From Jatrophihabitans sp035642535 (GTDB taxonomy: Bacteria; Actinomycetota; Actinomycetes; Mycobacteriales; Jatrophihabitantaceae), in contig DASQSE010000007.1 in assembly GCA_035642535.1 (NCBI GenBank), forward strand, positions 1 to 64,000: 64,000 nt of DNA. The letters run 5' to 3'. Position 1 is the first letter of the stretch. Each line of letters opens with the position of its first letter. The notes beneath the pieces were generated by a model, which was not told the origin of the DNA, made no database searches, and worked only from the letters and a program-made list of their open reading frames with translations. The position numbers and the translations under genes were made by a program. Below, piece after piece: positions 24,690 through 33,777 of this stretch.

Positions 24690-25430
24690 GTGATCGATGA
24701 TTTGTCCAGCTCTGCCGTGCTTGTCACCGGCGCCGCGTCCGGGATCGGTAGGGCGAGCGCAATGCAGTTCGCGCGAGCCGGCGCATCCGTCGCCATCCTG
24801 GACATCGCGGCGGGCGGTCTGCGCGATGTCGCCGACGAACTGGTCGCGCTGGGCGCCAAGGTCGAGACGATCGTCGCCGACGTGACCGAGCTGGCCGCGA
24901 TGGAGGACGCGGTCGAGCGCATCGTTGCGCGATTCGGACGGCTCGATGCGGCGCACAACAACGCGGGCGTGGCCGGGCCGTACCTACCGCTGGACGAGTA
25001 CCCGCCCGATGAGTTTCTTCGGGTGCTGCAGGTCGACCTGATCGGTGTGTGGCACTGCATGCGTGCAGAGATTGCGCAGATGCGACGGCAGCGTGCCGGC
25101 GCGATCGTCAACACCTCGTCGATGCTCGGCGACGCGGCGATGCCGGACAACAGCGCGTACATCGCGGCGAAGCACGGCGTGAACGGACTTACCCGGGCTG
25201 CCGCGCTCGAGGTCGGCGCGCTGGGGATTCGGATCAACGCGCTGGCGCCCGGGGTGACCCAGACGGCCTTGACGTCGGGCGTCAGCGACGAGCTGCTCCG
25301 GACGGTACCGCTCGCCCGGATCGCCGCGGCGGACGAGATCGCCGCGGCGGCGGTCTGGCTCTGCTCGCCGCAGGCGTCGTACGTCACCGGCGCGGTGCTC
25401 GTCGCTGACGGCGGGTGGCTGGCGGGATGA
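24690..25430 (+). CDS. SDR family oxidoreductase
   Basis: The 246-residue protein has the NAD(P) motif VLVTGAASGIGRAS, NNAG in the beta-4 region, and catalytic Ser with Tyr-Lys (SAYIAAKHG). It ends with VTGAVLVADGGWLAG, typical of 3-ketoacyl reductase/alcohol dehydrogenase-type classical SDRs. GTG start at 24690 follows GGGGGAGG. It is followed with a 4-base ATGA overlap by an amino-acid permease, so reductase and uptake system are coupled; the substrate is probably the imported compound or a product of it. Confidence 0.88.
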   Translation: MIDDLSSSAVLVTGAASGIGRASAMQFARAGASVAILDIAAGGLRDVADELVALGAKVETIVADVTELAAMEDAVERIVARFGRLDAAHNNAGVAGPYLPLDEYPPDEFLRVLQVDLIGVWHCMRAEIAQMRRQRAGAIVNTSSMLGDAAMPDNSAYIAAKHGVNGLTRAAALEVGALGIRINALAPGVTQTALTSGVSDELLRTVPLARIAAADEIAAAAVWLCSPQASYVTGAVLVADGGWLAG

Positions 25431-26890
25431 GCACCACGACTGCTGCGCCCCAGCGGCTGCGCCGCGAGCTTCGGCTGCTGGAAACCGCCGCACTCTCGGT
25501 CGGCGTCATGGCGCCCACGCTCGCGATGTCGATCACCGGCCCGGCCGCGGCCAAGGAGCTCGGCCGGGCGACGCCGCTGGCCTTCGTGATCGCCGCGGCA
25601 GCTGTCGCACTGGTCGCGTTCGGCTTCGTCCGGCTGGCCGCAGAGTTCAGCCACGCCGGTTCGGTGTACGCATTCGTCGGCCTCTCGCTCGCGCCGCGCT
25701 GGGGCTTCGTCGCCGGTTGGGCGCTGCTCGGGACCTATCTCGTGTTCCCGTGGGTGTCGGTCTCCGGAGTCACGATCTTCGCCCGGGCATTCCTGGACAC
25801 GACCGGCATTGCCCACGACGCCGACTGGTATCCGATCGCGCTCGTGGCCTGGGCGGTCATCTGGGTGCTCGCGGTCGTCGGCATCCGGCCGACTACGCGC
25901 TGGCTGATCGTCTTCGAGTTGATCTCGGTGCTGCTCATCCTCCTGCTGATGGTGATCATCGTGATCCGGCTCGCGAGCGGCACGCACACGATCGGCGGCA
26001 CGGATGGGTTGCCGGGCAGCGTCTTCAAGTTGCCGTCCGGAGTCGGCACCGACGCGCTCGCGCTGGCAGCGACATCGGGATTCCTCGCCTTCGCCGGCTT
26101 CGAATCAGCAGCCTCGCTCGGCGAGGAGTCGCTGCGGCCGCGGCACGAGATTCCGCGGGCGCTCTGGACCGCGGTCGGCTTCGGCGCCGTCTTCTACGTG
26201 GCGTGCATGACGACGCAGTCGTGGGGGTTCGGCGTGAACGACGCGGGCGTGAGCGCGTTCACCAATTCGCAGGCATCGCTTGGCGATCTCGCCCAGCATT
26301 ACTCCGGGAAGACGCTCGCCGCGCTGCTCGACGTCGGCGCGGTGCTCAGCGCAGTCGGCGCTGCGCTGGGCTGCGTGACCGTCGCGGTACGGATGCTGTT
26401 CGCCCTGGGTCGTGATCGGTTGGTGGCCGGGCAGCTCGGCACCGTGACGCCGCACAGTCGGGTGCCCGGCAAGGCGCTCGCCTTCGAGCTGACGCTCGGC
26501 CTCGTGCTGCTCACCGCGTTCCGGCTCGAGGGCACGCCACCGCTGAACATCTTCTTCTACCTCGCGACGATCGGCGTGCTGAGCCTGCTCTGCATGTACA
26601 TCCTGACGAACATCGCGGCGCTGCGCAGGCTCGGCCATCGCGCGTTGTGGGAGGCGGTGCTGCCGCTCGTCGGCGCGGGCATCGCCGGCTACGTGTTGTA
26701 CCGCAACGTGTGGCCGATCCCGGCGGCGCCGTATCGGTACTTTCCGTACGCGATCCTCGCGTGGCTCGCTGCGGCGCTGGCTGCGACGTTCGTCTTCCCG
26801 GCGCTGGTTCGCCGGGCGGGGACCGAACTGGCCGCCCGCACCGAGGAGCAGGATGACGCTAGAGCAGACCGCGTTCCCGAGCGCGGGTGA
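25427..26890 (+). CDS. APC-superfamily amino acid permease
   Basis: ATG 25427 overlaps the SDR stop and gives a 487-residue protein with about 12 transmembrane segments. Family marks are VGVMAPTLAMSITGPAAA at the N-terminus, FAGFESAASLGEES (the conserved helix 6 FxGFE region) and VRMLFALGRDRL. APC transporters import amino acids or amines with protons. The C-terminus ends 32 bases inside the convergent LuxR regulator gene. Regulation by that regulator is plausible but there is no operator evidence. Confidence 0.9.
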   Translation: MSTTTAAPQRLRRELRLLETAALSVGVMAPTLAMSITGPAAAKELGRATPLAFVIAAAAVALVAFGFVRLAAEFSHAGSVYAFVGLSLAPRWGFVAGWALLGTYLVFPWVSVSGVTIFARAFLDTTGIAHDADWYPIALVAWAVIWVLAVVGIRPTTRWLIVFELISVLLILLLMVIIVIRLASGTHTIGGTDGLPGSVFKLPSGVGTDALALAATSGFLAFAGFESAASLGEESLRPRHEIPRALWTAVGFGAVFYVACMTTQSWGFGVNDAGVSAFTNSQASLGDLAQHYSGKTLAALLDVGAVLSAVGAALGCVTVAVRMLFALGRDRLVAGQLGTVTPHSRVPGKALAFELTLGLVLLTAFRLEGTPPLNIFFYLATIGVLSLLCMYILTNIAALRRLGHRALWEAVLPLVGAGIAGYVLYRNVWPIPAAPYRYFPYAILAWLAAALAATFVFPALVRRAGTELAARTEEQDDARADRVPERG

Positions 26891-29129
26891 CAGCCTCGGT
26901 CCGCGACTCGGCGTCGAGCTTTCGATAGACGGCGCGCAAGTGAGTCTTGAGCGTGTTCGGCGTGACGTACAGCGCCTTGGCGATCTCTCGTTGTGACAGC
27001 GGGCCGGGGAGCAGGCTGAGCACGGCGCGTTCCCGCTCGGTCAAGGGTTCTGCCGGTCCGCGCACGGTGGCGCGGGCGCGCTGCTCGGCGGCGAGCCAGC
27101 CGGAGACGACCGGACCGGGGTCGGGGCACGTCCGGATGACCGCGCGCGCCTCTTCGAGCAGCGCCGCGGCGTCCGCTGCGCCGCTCGCGCGCGCGATCGC
27201 GACGGCCGTGATGAGCGCGGCGCCGATCTCGACGCGTCCTGCGCCGCGGTGGGCAAGCTCGACCGCGTGTCGCGCGGCGCCTGCTCCTGACTCGTATTCG
27301 CCGAGTGCGGCGGCGCAGCGCGCGCGGGCCAGGGCTGGGAACATCGCGACGAAGTGCGCATCACTGCCCTCATCGCGCAACTCCGCGTCGACGTCGCGAA
27401 GCAGGTGCTCGGCCGTCGCGATGTCGCTTGCGCCGGCTGCCAGTAAAGCGCGGCAGCCCAGCGCATACGTGTGCGCGAGCCGGTTGCCGGTGCGATCGGC
27501 GGTGGCAGCGGCGTCGGTGAGCGCGGTGGCCGCCCGGCCGGCGTCGTCGAGCCACATCGCCGTGACACCGGTGAGCAGGTCGCGCACCGTAAGCAGGAAC
27601 GGATCGGCGAGCGTGGGCGGGAGCTCGCGCAACTGGTCGGCGGCGGAACGCAGGTCGCCGACCTTGTAGGTGTGCAGCGCGCGCAGCACCTGCAGATGGG
27701 GATCGCGGCCCACCTGCCGGGCGGCTGCCTCCAGCGCGGCACCCGCCTCGCCGAGCCGTCCCGCATCGAGTTCGAGCCAGACCTGCGCGGTTGCGAGCCG
27801 TACGTCGCCGGCGACGAGCTCGGCGGGCAGCGCGTCGAGCCAGCCCTGCACCGTCTGCAGGTGACCGGCGTTGAACTCGCGGCGCCAGACAGCGGCGACG
27901 AGTTCGCCGGCCAGCACGTCGTCGTTTGCCGCGAATGCGTGCCAGACGGCTTCGACGTGCTCGCCCTGCTCCGCATACCACCGGGCAGCCCGCCGGTGCA
28001 GATCCCCCGGCGCGGCCGGATCGACGCGCGACAACTCGTGCCGGAGGATGTCGCGGAACAAGTGGTGGTAGCGGAACCAGCGCAACTCGTCGTCGAGCGG
28101 CGCGAGGAACAGGTTCGCGCGGTAGACGTCGTCCAGCGTCCGCGCCGCATCATCCTGCCCGGTCAGCGCGCTGGCGAGCGGTGCGGAGATGCGGTTCAGG
28201 ACGGACGTGCGCAGCAGGAAATCCCGGGTGTGCTCGGGCTGGGTCGCGAGCACCTCCTCGCCCAGGTAGTCGATGACGTGCCGATCGGCACCGGTGAACC
28301 GCTCGATGAACTCCGCAGGCGCGGCGTTGCCGCTCAGATCGGCCAGGCGCAGCGCGGCCAGGTGCAGCCCGGCGGCCCACCCCTCGGTCCGCGTGACGAG
28401 GCGACCGACGTCCTGTGTCGAGATATCGACGCCGGCGGCATCCCGGCTGAGCAACTCCGCGGCCTCGTCGATCGTGAACCGCAGCAGGTCGGCGCGCAGC
28501 TCGGCGAGCGCTCCGTCGACCCGCAGTCGGCTCACCGGCAGCGGTGGGTCGATGCGGGTGCCGAGGACTAGGTGGAACTGCCGCGGCGCGTGCTCCAGCA
28601 AGATGCCGACGGAGCTGTGCACCGCCGGGTTGCTGATCGAGTGGTAGTCGTCCAGGACGACGACGACGTCATCGGTGGCCTGTGACAGGTCATTGAGCAG
28701 GACGGGTAGGACGTCGCGAGCGATGTCGGCTCCGGAGGCGTGCAGTCGACGCAGCGCGGCTTCGGCGAGACCGTCCCCCGCGTGGGCGATCGCCTCGAGC
28801 AGATAGCGCCAGAAGCGGTTTGTGTCGTTGTCCGCTTCGTCCAACGAAACCCAGCCGGCGTGCACGTCGTCGGTCGCCAGCCACTCTGCGATCGCGGTCG
28901 TCTTCCCCCATCCGGCCGGTGCCACCACCAGCGTCAGCGTCGACCCCAATGCGCGCCGGAGTTGGGCGTTCACGCGTGGGCGCGTGATCGGCGTCCGCCG
29001 GCGGGTGGGCACGAACAACTTGGTGGCGATGATGACTTCATCGGGGCCGTCGGTGCTTCGCTGCGCACCGCCGTCGTTGCGCGCAAGGTCGACCGGCGCC
29101 CCCGACTCACCGGATGACATCAGCACCAT
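26859..29129 (-). CDS. MalT-like large ATP-binding LuxR regulator (LAL)
   Basis: The 756-residue protein has a Walker A motif VVAPAGWGKTT at about 68-78, Walker B VVVVLDDYHS, a long TPR-like alpha-helical middle (about 380-680) and a C-terminal LuxR helix-turn-helix (LTERERAVLSLLPG ... LSQREIAKALYVTPNTLKTH). This is the STAND/LAL architecture of ATP-dependent transcription activators such as MalT. It is convergent with the APC permease gene and overlaps it. The start could be ATG 29129 or the Met three codons later. The signal sensed is unknown. Confidence 0.92.
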   Translation of the reverse strand: MVLMSSGESGAPVDLARNDGGAQRSTDGPDEVIIATKLFVPTRRRTPITRPRVNAQLRRALGSTLTLVVAPAGWGKTTAIAEWLATDDVHAGWVSLDEADNDTNRFWRYLLEAIAHAGDGLAEAALRRLHASGADIARDVLPVLLNDLSQATDDVVVVLDDYHSISNPAVHSSVGILLEHAPRQFHLVLGTRIDPPLPVSRLRVDGALAELRADLLRFTIDEAAELLSRDAAGVDISTQDVGRLVTRTEGWAAGLHLAALRLADLSGNAAPAEFIERFTGADRHVIDYLGEEVLATQPEHTRDFLLRTSVLNRISAPLASALTGQDDAARTLDDVYRANLFLAPLDDELRWFRYHHLFRDILRHELSRVDPAAPGDLHRRAARWYAEQGEHVEAVWHAFAANDDVLAGELVAAVWRREFNAGHLQTVQGWLDALPAELVAGDVRLATAQVWLELDAGRLGEAGAALEAAARQVGRDPHLQVLRALHTYKVGDLRSAADQLRELPPTLADPFLLTVRDLLTGVTAMWLDDAGRAATALTDAAATADRTGNRLAHTYALGCRALLAAGASDIATAEHLLRDVDAELRDEGSDAHFVAMFPALARARCAAALGEYESGAGAARHAVELAHRGAGRVEIGAALITAVAIARASGAADAAALLEEARAVIRTCPDPGPVVSGWLAAEQRARATVRGPAEPLTERERAVLSLLPGPLSQREIAKALYVTPNTLKTHLRAVYRKLDAESRTEAVTRARERGLL

Positions 29130-29213
29130 GAACGACCCCGTAGTTCGGCCTACATGGTCATCCTGCAGGCGGGGTCGGCGAAGCGGTAGTGACGGTGGTC
29201 TCGGGTTCCTTCG

Positions 29214-29744
29214 TCAGCGGACCGGCACGAGTTCGGCGGCGCCGAACGACACGTCGAATCGATCGCACCAGATTGTGACGCTGCGCAGCACGGAAAGGTC
29301 CGCGTTGTCCGGAATGGGATAGACCTGGTTGCCGAGGTTGCCCTTGAGTGAGCCCAGGTTCACGTAGCTGCCGTCGTCGAACACGTGCCAACCGTCCTCG
29401 GTCACCTTCTGGTCGGTCAGCCACACCTTCACCACCGGACCTTCGCTGGTGTCGAGGTGCGCGATCGCCAGCACGCGCCTGCCGCTCGGCAGCCGCACGA
29501 TGCTCGCGGTGCCGTGCGTCGAGTGCTCGTGACTGATGAACTTCCCGCGCGCCAGCAGCCGCGGCTCGTGCGCGTCGATCGTATTCACCTGCCGGGTCGG
29601 CGCCGGCTCGGTCGCGACTGCGGGCAGCGCGTCATTCACCCGATGGTTGGTCCAGAGCTTCCACGGCGCGAACCAGTAGAGGCCGAAGCCGACGGCGCCG
29701 GCGACGACCACCGCCAAACCGGCCCAAATGACGCGCCGCCGCAT
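29214..29744 (-). CDS. Membrane-anchored DM13-domain protein
   Basis: From ATG 29744 (176 aa) there is one N-terminal membrane anchor (residues 5-27) and then a DM13-type domain with ARGKFISHEHSTHGTASIVRLPSGRRVLAI, VKVWLTDQ and GNLGNQVYPIPD. DM13 domains are found in predicted electron-transfer or redox proteins and can carry a conserved Cys; a Cys is present here in the WCDRF segment. The gene follows the GMC oxidoreductase by 2 bases, so a functional link (for example as an electron partner outside the membrane) is likely but inferred. Confidence 0.78.
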   Translation of the reverse strand: MRRRVIWAGLAVVVAGAVGFGLYWFAPWKLWTNHRVNDALPAVATEPAPTRQVNTIDAHEPRLLARGKFISHEHSTHGTASIVRLPSGRRVLAIAHLDTSEGPVVKVWLTDQKVTEDGWHVFDDGSYVNLGSLKGNLGNQVYPIPDNADLSVLRSVTIWCDRFDVSFGAAELVPVR

Positions 29745-29746
29745 CG

Positions 29747-31285
29747 TCAGCCCGCCAGCCGCTCGGCGATGTGGTCCGCGACGCGCAGTGCGTTGGCGAT
29801 GATGGTCAGCGTCGGGTTCACCGCGGTCGACGACACGAAGAAGGACGAATCGGCGACGTACACGTTGTCGACATCGTGCAGCTTGCAGTTGATGTCGAGC
29901 GCGGACGTCTTCCGATCGGTGCCGAATCGGATCGTCCCGTTCTGGTGTGCAACGCCGCCGATGCCCAGCCGTCCGCCGCGATATGAGTAGTTCTCCAGGA
30001 CGTCCTGCCGGCACTGGATCGAGTCGAGCAGGTCGACGAACTTCTGCCGCAGCCGCTTGTGCGCCTCGAGATTGGTCGGCGTGTAGCGCAACGAGATGTT
30101 GCCGTCGGCATCGACGGTGACCTGGTTCTCGGGCAGCGGCAGATCCTCCGTCGTCAGCCAGAAGTCGAGCGAGTGCCGGGCCAGCTCCGCGGGATCGGGC
30201 GCTTCGGGCACGTCGAAACCGATGAGCACAGCGTCGCTCTTGCCGAGCATCTGCATCGCACCGAGCGGGTACTCCCAGTCGTCCGCGCCGAAGTAGTAGT
30301 CGTTGATGCCGACCGTCTTCTGGAACTTCGTCGGGTTCGGCAGCTTCGAGAACGCGATCAGTGACGAGTTGTTGTGCATCATGAGGTTGCGGCCGACGAC
30401 ACCGCTGCCGTTGCCCAGCCCGTGCGGGTGCTTGTCGCTGGCCGACATGAGCAGTAGCGCCGCCGAGTTGATGGCGCCGCCCGCGACGACCACGACGTCG
30501 GCCGAGTACTCCTCGCGGGTGCCGTCCCGGTCGACGACCACCCGGTTGACCGTCCGTCCGGAGGCGTCCGTCTCGAGTTTCACGACGCGCCGGCGGGTGC
30601 GCAGCGTGACGTTCGGGTAGCGCAGCGCCGGGGTGACGCAGATGGTCTGCGAATCGGCCTTGCCGTTGGTGATGCACGGGAAACCGTCACACGTCGAGCA
30701 GCGGATGCATGGCGAGTTCACCGGGTCCTGCTCGTCGATCAGGATGCCGTTGGGCAGCGGGAACGGGTGCAGGCCGATGCGGTGCAGGTCGTCGGTCAGT
30801 TGCGCGATGCGCGGCTCATGGCTGATCGCCGGATAGGGGTACGGGGCGGACGCCGGCGGGTCGTCGGGATCGATGCCGCGCTCGCCGTGCACCTGATAGA
30901 GCTGCTCGGCGCGCGTGTAGTACGGCTCGAAGTCGGTGTAGTCCATCGGCCACGCGGGCGAGACGCCGTCGACATGCCGGATCGCGCCGAAGTCCTTCTC
31001 GCGGAACCGGAACAGGATCGCGCCGTAGAACTTCGTGTTGCCGCCGACGTAGTAGTTCTGCTTCGGCGCGAACCTCTCGCCGGTGTCGGCGTCGGTCCAC
31101 TCGCCGGAGTTGTGGTACTTGCCGTCGGCCCAGATCGCCTTCGGGCTCCAGTTGTCGGTCTCGCGAGGCAGGAAGTCGCCGCGCTCGAGGAGCAGGATCC
31201 GCTTGCCGGTCGGTGCGAGCGCGTGCGTCAGCGTGCCGCCGCCGGCTCCGGAGCCGATGACGATGACGTCGTAGTGGTCGGACAT
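29747..31285 (-). CDS. GMC family FAD oxidoreductase with cysteine cluster
   Basis: The 512-residue protein has the FAD Rossmann motif IGSGAGGGTL at 10-19, the GMC signature region VGGNTKFYGAILFR, and the C-terminal VDNVYVADSSFFVSSTAVNPTLTI. In the middle it carries a Cys cluster C193-x2-C196-x2-C199-x4-C204, which could bind an iron-sulfur cluster or metal. GMC enzymes oxidise alcohols, sugars or polyols. It is encoded in a minus-strand operon with DM13, cyclase, SDR and an unknown protein (33660 to 29214). No signal peptide is seen. Substrate unknown. Confidence 0.9.
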   Translation of the reverse strand: MSDHYDVIVIGSGAGGGTLTHALAPTGKRILLLERGDFLPRETDNWSPKAIWADGKYHNSGEWTDADTGERFAPKQNYYVGGNTKFYGAILFRFREKDFGAIRHVDGVSPAWPMDYTDFEPYYTRAEQLYQVHGERGIDPDDPPASAPYPYPAISHEPRIAQLTDDLHRIGLHPFPLPNGILIDEQDPVNSPCIRCSTCDGFPCITNGKADSQTICVTPALRYPNVTLRTRRRVVKLETDASGRTVNRVVVDRDGTREEYSADVVVVAGGAINSAALLLMSASDKHPHGLGNGSGVVGRNLMMHNNSSLIAFSKLPNPTKFQKTVGINDYYFGADDWEYPLGAMQMLGKSDAVLIGFDVPEAPDPAELARHSLDFWLTTEDLPLPENQVTVDADGNISLRYTPTNLEAHKRLRQKFVDLLDSIQCRQDVLENYSYRGGRLGIGGVAHQNGTIRFGTDRKTSALDINCKLHDVDNVYVADSSFFVSSTAVNPTLTIIANALRVADHIAERLAG

Positions 31286-31295
31286 GGCAGTTCCT

Positions 31296-32168
31296 TCAGG
31301 TGATGGCGAGTGGGCAGATCCAGGCGCCGGTCGCGCCGCGGATCTTGGCGTGTGAGACGACGAGCAGGAACTCGGTGAGCCCGTGCTCGGCTGCCTCGTG
31401 CAGGCGGAGGTTCTCGAGCACGACGATGCCGGAATCGACGTTGAGCCGCTGCGGCACCACGAACGGCTCGTCCGGATCCTCGGCGGGGTACGGGCCGTAG
31501 CTCCATGTGTCGCAGCCGGTGACCGAGACGTGGTGCTCAGCTAGCCAGGCGCCGAGTTCCTGGCCGGGGCCCGGTTCTCCGGCGGCGTAGCGGTCGTTGT
31601 CGACGCTCCACAGCGAACTCCAGCCGGTGTGGAATAGGACGGCGTCGCCGGGCGTGACAGCGAGGCCGGCTGCGGTGAGTGCTGCCTCCGCGTCGGCGGG
31701 CGTGATGACGTCACCGGGAGCCAGCCGATCGACACCGCGCACCTTCGCGATATCGAGGAGCAGGCCGCGCGTCACGACCTGCGGCAGTGACTCGATGCCG
31801 AGCTTGTTCGTGCCGTAGTCCTCGATCACATCGGCGAGCCGATAGCCGTTGTACATCCGGTCGCCGCGGTGCAGATGGTTGAGCCCGTCCATGTGGGTGC
31901 CCATCTGCTGCGTCGCGGTGATCTGCTCGACGATGAAGTTGATGTGGTTGCGGCCGATGTCCTGGTTGCCGCGCGTCATGAGCTCCTGCCGGAACGTCCG
32001 GCCGGGGAAGGCCGGGATGCTCTGGTCCAGGACGTGCGCCAGGTCGTGCACCCGGCCGTGCCGGACCAGCGACACGGCCTGCAGCACCTTCGCGGCAGTG
32101 ATCTCGTTGAGCGCTCCGGCCTCGTCGTCGACGCCCCAACGAGGCGCCGCGCTCACTCCGAGGACCAT
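31296..32168 (-). CDS. Cyclase family protein (kynurenine formamidase-like)
   Basis: From ATG 32168 the protein has 290 residues with the cyclase-family metal motif in MGTHMDGLNHLHRGDRMYNG (HxDxxxH), then LLLDIAKV, LFHTGWSSLW and GCDTWSYGPYP. The fold is that of kynurenine formamidase and isatin hydrolase (PF04199), which cleave amides or lactams with Mn/Zn. The 16-base overlap with the SDR gene upstream and 10-base gap to GMC show one operon. A lactone- or amide-hydrolysing role is inferred. MVLG is preferred because the earlier residues would lie in the overlapping SDR gene. Confidence 0.85.
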   Translation of the reverse strand: MVLGVSAAPRWGVDDEAGALNEITAAKVLQAVSLVRHGRVHDLAHVLDQSIPAFPGRTFRQELMTRGNQDIGRNHINFIVEQITATQQMGTHMDGLNHLHRGDRMYNGYRLADVIEDYGTNKLGIESLPQVVTRGLLLDIAKVRGVDRLAPGDVITPADAEAALTAAGLAVTPGDAVLFHTGWSSLWSVDNDRYAAGEPGPGQELGAWLAEHHVSVTGCDTWSYGPYPAEDPDEPFVVPQRLNVDSGIVVLENLRLHEAAEHGLTEFLLVVSHAKIRGATGAWICPLAIT

Positions 32169-32974
32169 GTCGTCTCGAACGATGGGAACAGCGTGAGGCC
32201 GCCGTCGACGAACAACGTCTGACCGGTGATGTACGCGGCGTCGTCGGAGAGCAGGAACGCGGTCACTGCGGCCATCTCCTCGCTGTCGCCGGCGCGCCGC
32301 ATCGGGATGTGTGCCTCGACAGCCGCGCGCTTGGCCGGGTCGTCGATCCACGACCGGTTGATCGGCGTGACGGTCGCGCCCGGGCCGATGCCGTTGACGC
32401 GGACGCCGCGGCTCGCGTACTCGAGCGCCAGTGTGCGGGTGAGATTCTGCATGCCGCCCTTGCTGACGCTGTAGCCCGCGAAGCGCGGCTTCGGGATCAG
32501 CTGGTGCACGCTGGACACGTTGACGATTGCGCCGCCGTCGCCGCGCTCGATGAAGTGCTTGACGGCCTGCTGCGCGCATAGGAACGCGCCGCGCAGGTTG
32601 ACAGCGAGCACCTTGTCGAAATCCTCGACGCGCAGCGTGTCCGTGTCCTCGGCGATCTGGATGCCGGCGTTGTTGATGAGGTAGTCGATGCGGCCGTACT
32701 TCTCGAGCACCTGCCCGAACATCGCGGCGACCTGCTCGGCGTTCGAGACGTCGGCCTCGACGAGTATCGGGTTCGTTCCCGCCGCGGACAGCTGCTTCAT
32801 GCAGATGTTCACGCCGTGCTCGATCGCTTCCTTTGTCTCTTCGGCACCCTCGGGGCGGCCGACGTAGTTGATGGCGACGTCGACGCCCTCTTCGCCGAGC
32901 TTGATGGCGATCGCCTGGCCGATGCCCGACGAACCGCCCGTCACGACGGCGACCTTGCCCTGCAGTCCGTTCAT
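32153..32974 (-). CDS. SDR family oxidoreductase (glucose/alcohol dehydrogenase-like)
   Basis: The 273-residue protein has VVTGGSSGIGQAI at the N-terminus, NNAGIQ, the catalytic VSSVHQL ... YSVSKGGM and the C-terminal GQTLFVDGGLTLFPSF. This is close to glucose 1-dehydrogenase-type SDRs. It overlaps the unknown gene upstream by 4 bases (ATGA) and the cyclase downstream by 16 bases. An alcohol or sugar oxidation that feeds the cyclase or GMC enzyme would fit. A 20-residue insert around position 50-70 with GVNICMKQLSAAGTNPI is slightly unusual for the fold. Confidence 0.88.
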   Translation of the reverse strand: MNGLQGKVAVVTGGSSGIGQAIAIKLGEEGVDVAINYVGRPEGAEETKEAIEHGVNICMKQLSAAGTNPILVEADVSNAEQVAAMFGQVLEKYGRIDYLINNAGIQIAEDTDTLRVEDFDKVLAVNLRGAFLCAQQAVKHFIERGDGGAIVNVSSVHQLIPKPRFAGYSVSKGGMQNLTRTLALEYASRGVRVNGIGPGATVTPINRSWIDDPAKRAAVEAHIPMRRAGDSEEMAAVTAFLLSDDAAYITGQTLFVDGGLTLFPSFETTWSSE

Positions 32975-33660
32975 GCGTTCCTCCTTGTGAGTTGTGATGT
33001 CGCCATGGCGCGGTCACGGCCCTCCAGCAGGAAGGCGACCGCATCATCGACGGAAGACACGTCGCTCATCGGTCGATATGCGCCGAACGGCGCGTTCCAG
33101 AAGCCCGTCTGCTTCGGGGGCTGGTTCGGCCCCACGTACGCGTAGGGCTGATCGAAGAAGTCATCGCCGGGGGAGAAGCCGTAGTTGATCGCACCGGCGG
33201 TGATTCCGACGTCCAGGTGCTCGGGCCACAGAATCGCCTCAGTGGGCTCGTCGCCGGCGAGCTCGTCGCGGAGCCGGTTCAGCGCGACGTGGCCGAGCAT
33301 GTACCAGTCGGCCAACACCTGCATCGCGGACCGCTCGAGGACCAGCGGCGCCTCCAACGGGCACGACGTCGCCGGTGGGTAGGCCGATGCCGGCAAGCCG
33401 GGTTCGACGCCTGCCACGGCAGCGGCCGTGCGCAGCGTCGTCACCCGCGCGCGTTTCTCGCTCGTCGCCGTGCGGACGACGAGCGCGCCCAACTCGACGG
33501 CGATCGTGCGCTGGTCCGCTCCGAAGACGGGCGTGGCGATGCCGCCCGGATGAGGACGCAGGTCGATGCGCCCGGTCTCTCGGTACAGTGCCGCGGCCAG
33601 CACGTGCTCGGCCAGGCGATGCAGCGAGAGCCTGGTGGTACTCAGCGTCTGGAGACCCAT
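32971..33660 (-). CDS. Conserved-looking protein of unknown function, first gene of GMC operon
   Basis: A 229-residue protein without signal peptide or membrane segments. It has an alpha/beta start (STTRLSLHRLAEHVLAAALY), LWPEHLDVGITAG, then an aromatic-rich tail PYAYVGPNQPPKQTGFWNAP. No family is recognised. The ATGA overlap with the SDR gene shows co-translation, and its position at the head of the operon means its promoter controls all five genes down to 29214. A role as an accessory or enzymatic protein of the same oxidation pathway is likely. Confidence 0.6.
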   Translation of the reverse strand: MGLQTLSTTRLSLHRLAEHVLAAALYRETGRIDLRPHPGGIATPVFGADQRTIAVELGALVVRTATSEKRARVTTLRTAAAVAGVEPGLPASAYPPATSCPLEAPLVLERSAMQVLADWYMLGHVALNRLRDELAGDEPTEAILWPEHLDVGITAGAINYGFSPGDDFFDQPYAYVGPNQPPKQTGFWNAPFGAYRPMSDVSSVDDAVAFLLEGRDRAMATSQLTRRNA

Positions 33661-33777
33661 GCGAACAAGGTCTTCGCAGTCCGGGAAACGTTACGTCCGG
33701 TGGGCGCGCACCCCGGTCGAGCGTGGGGCCGGCGCTAGCGTCAGTTGTTACATGGCTTTACGCCGACCGGAGGAGCT

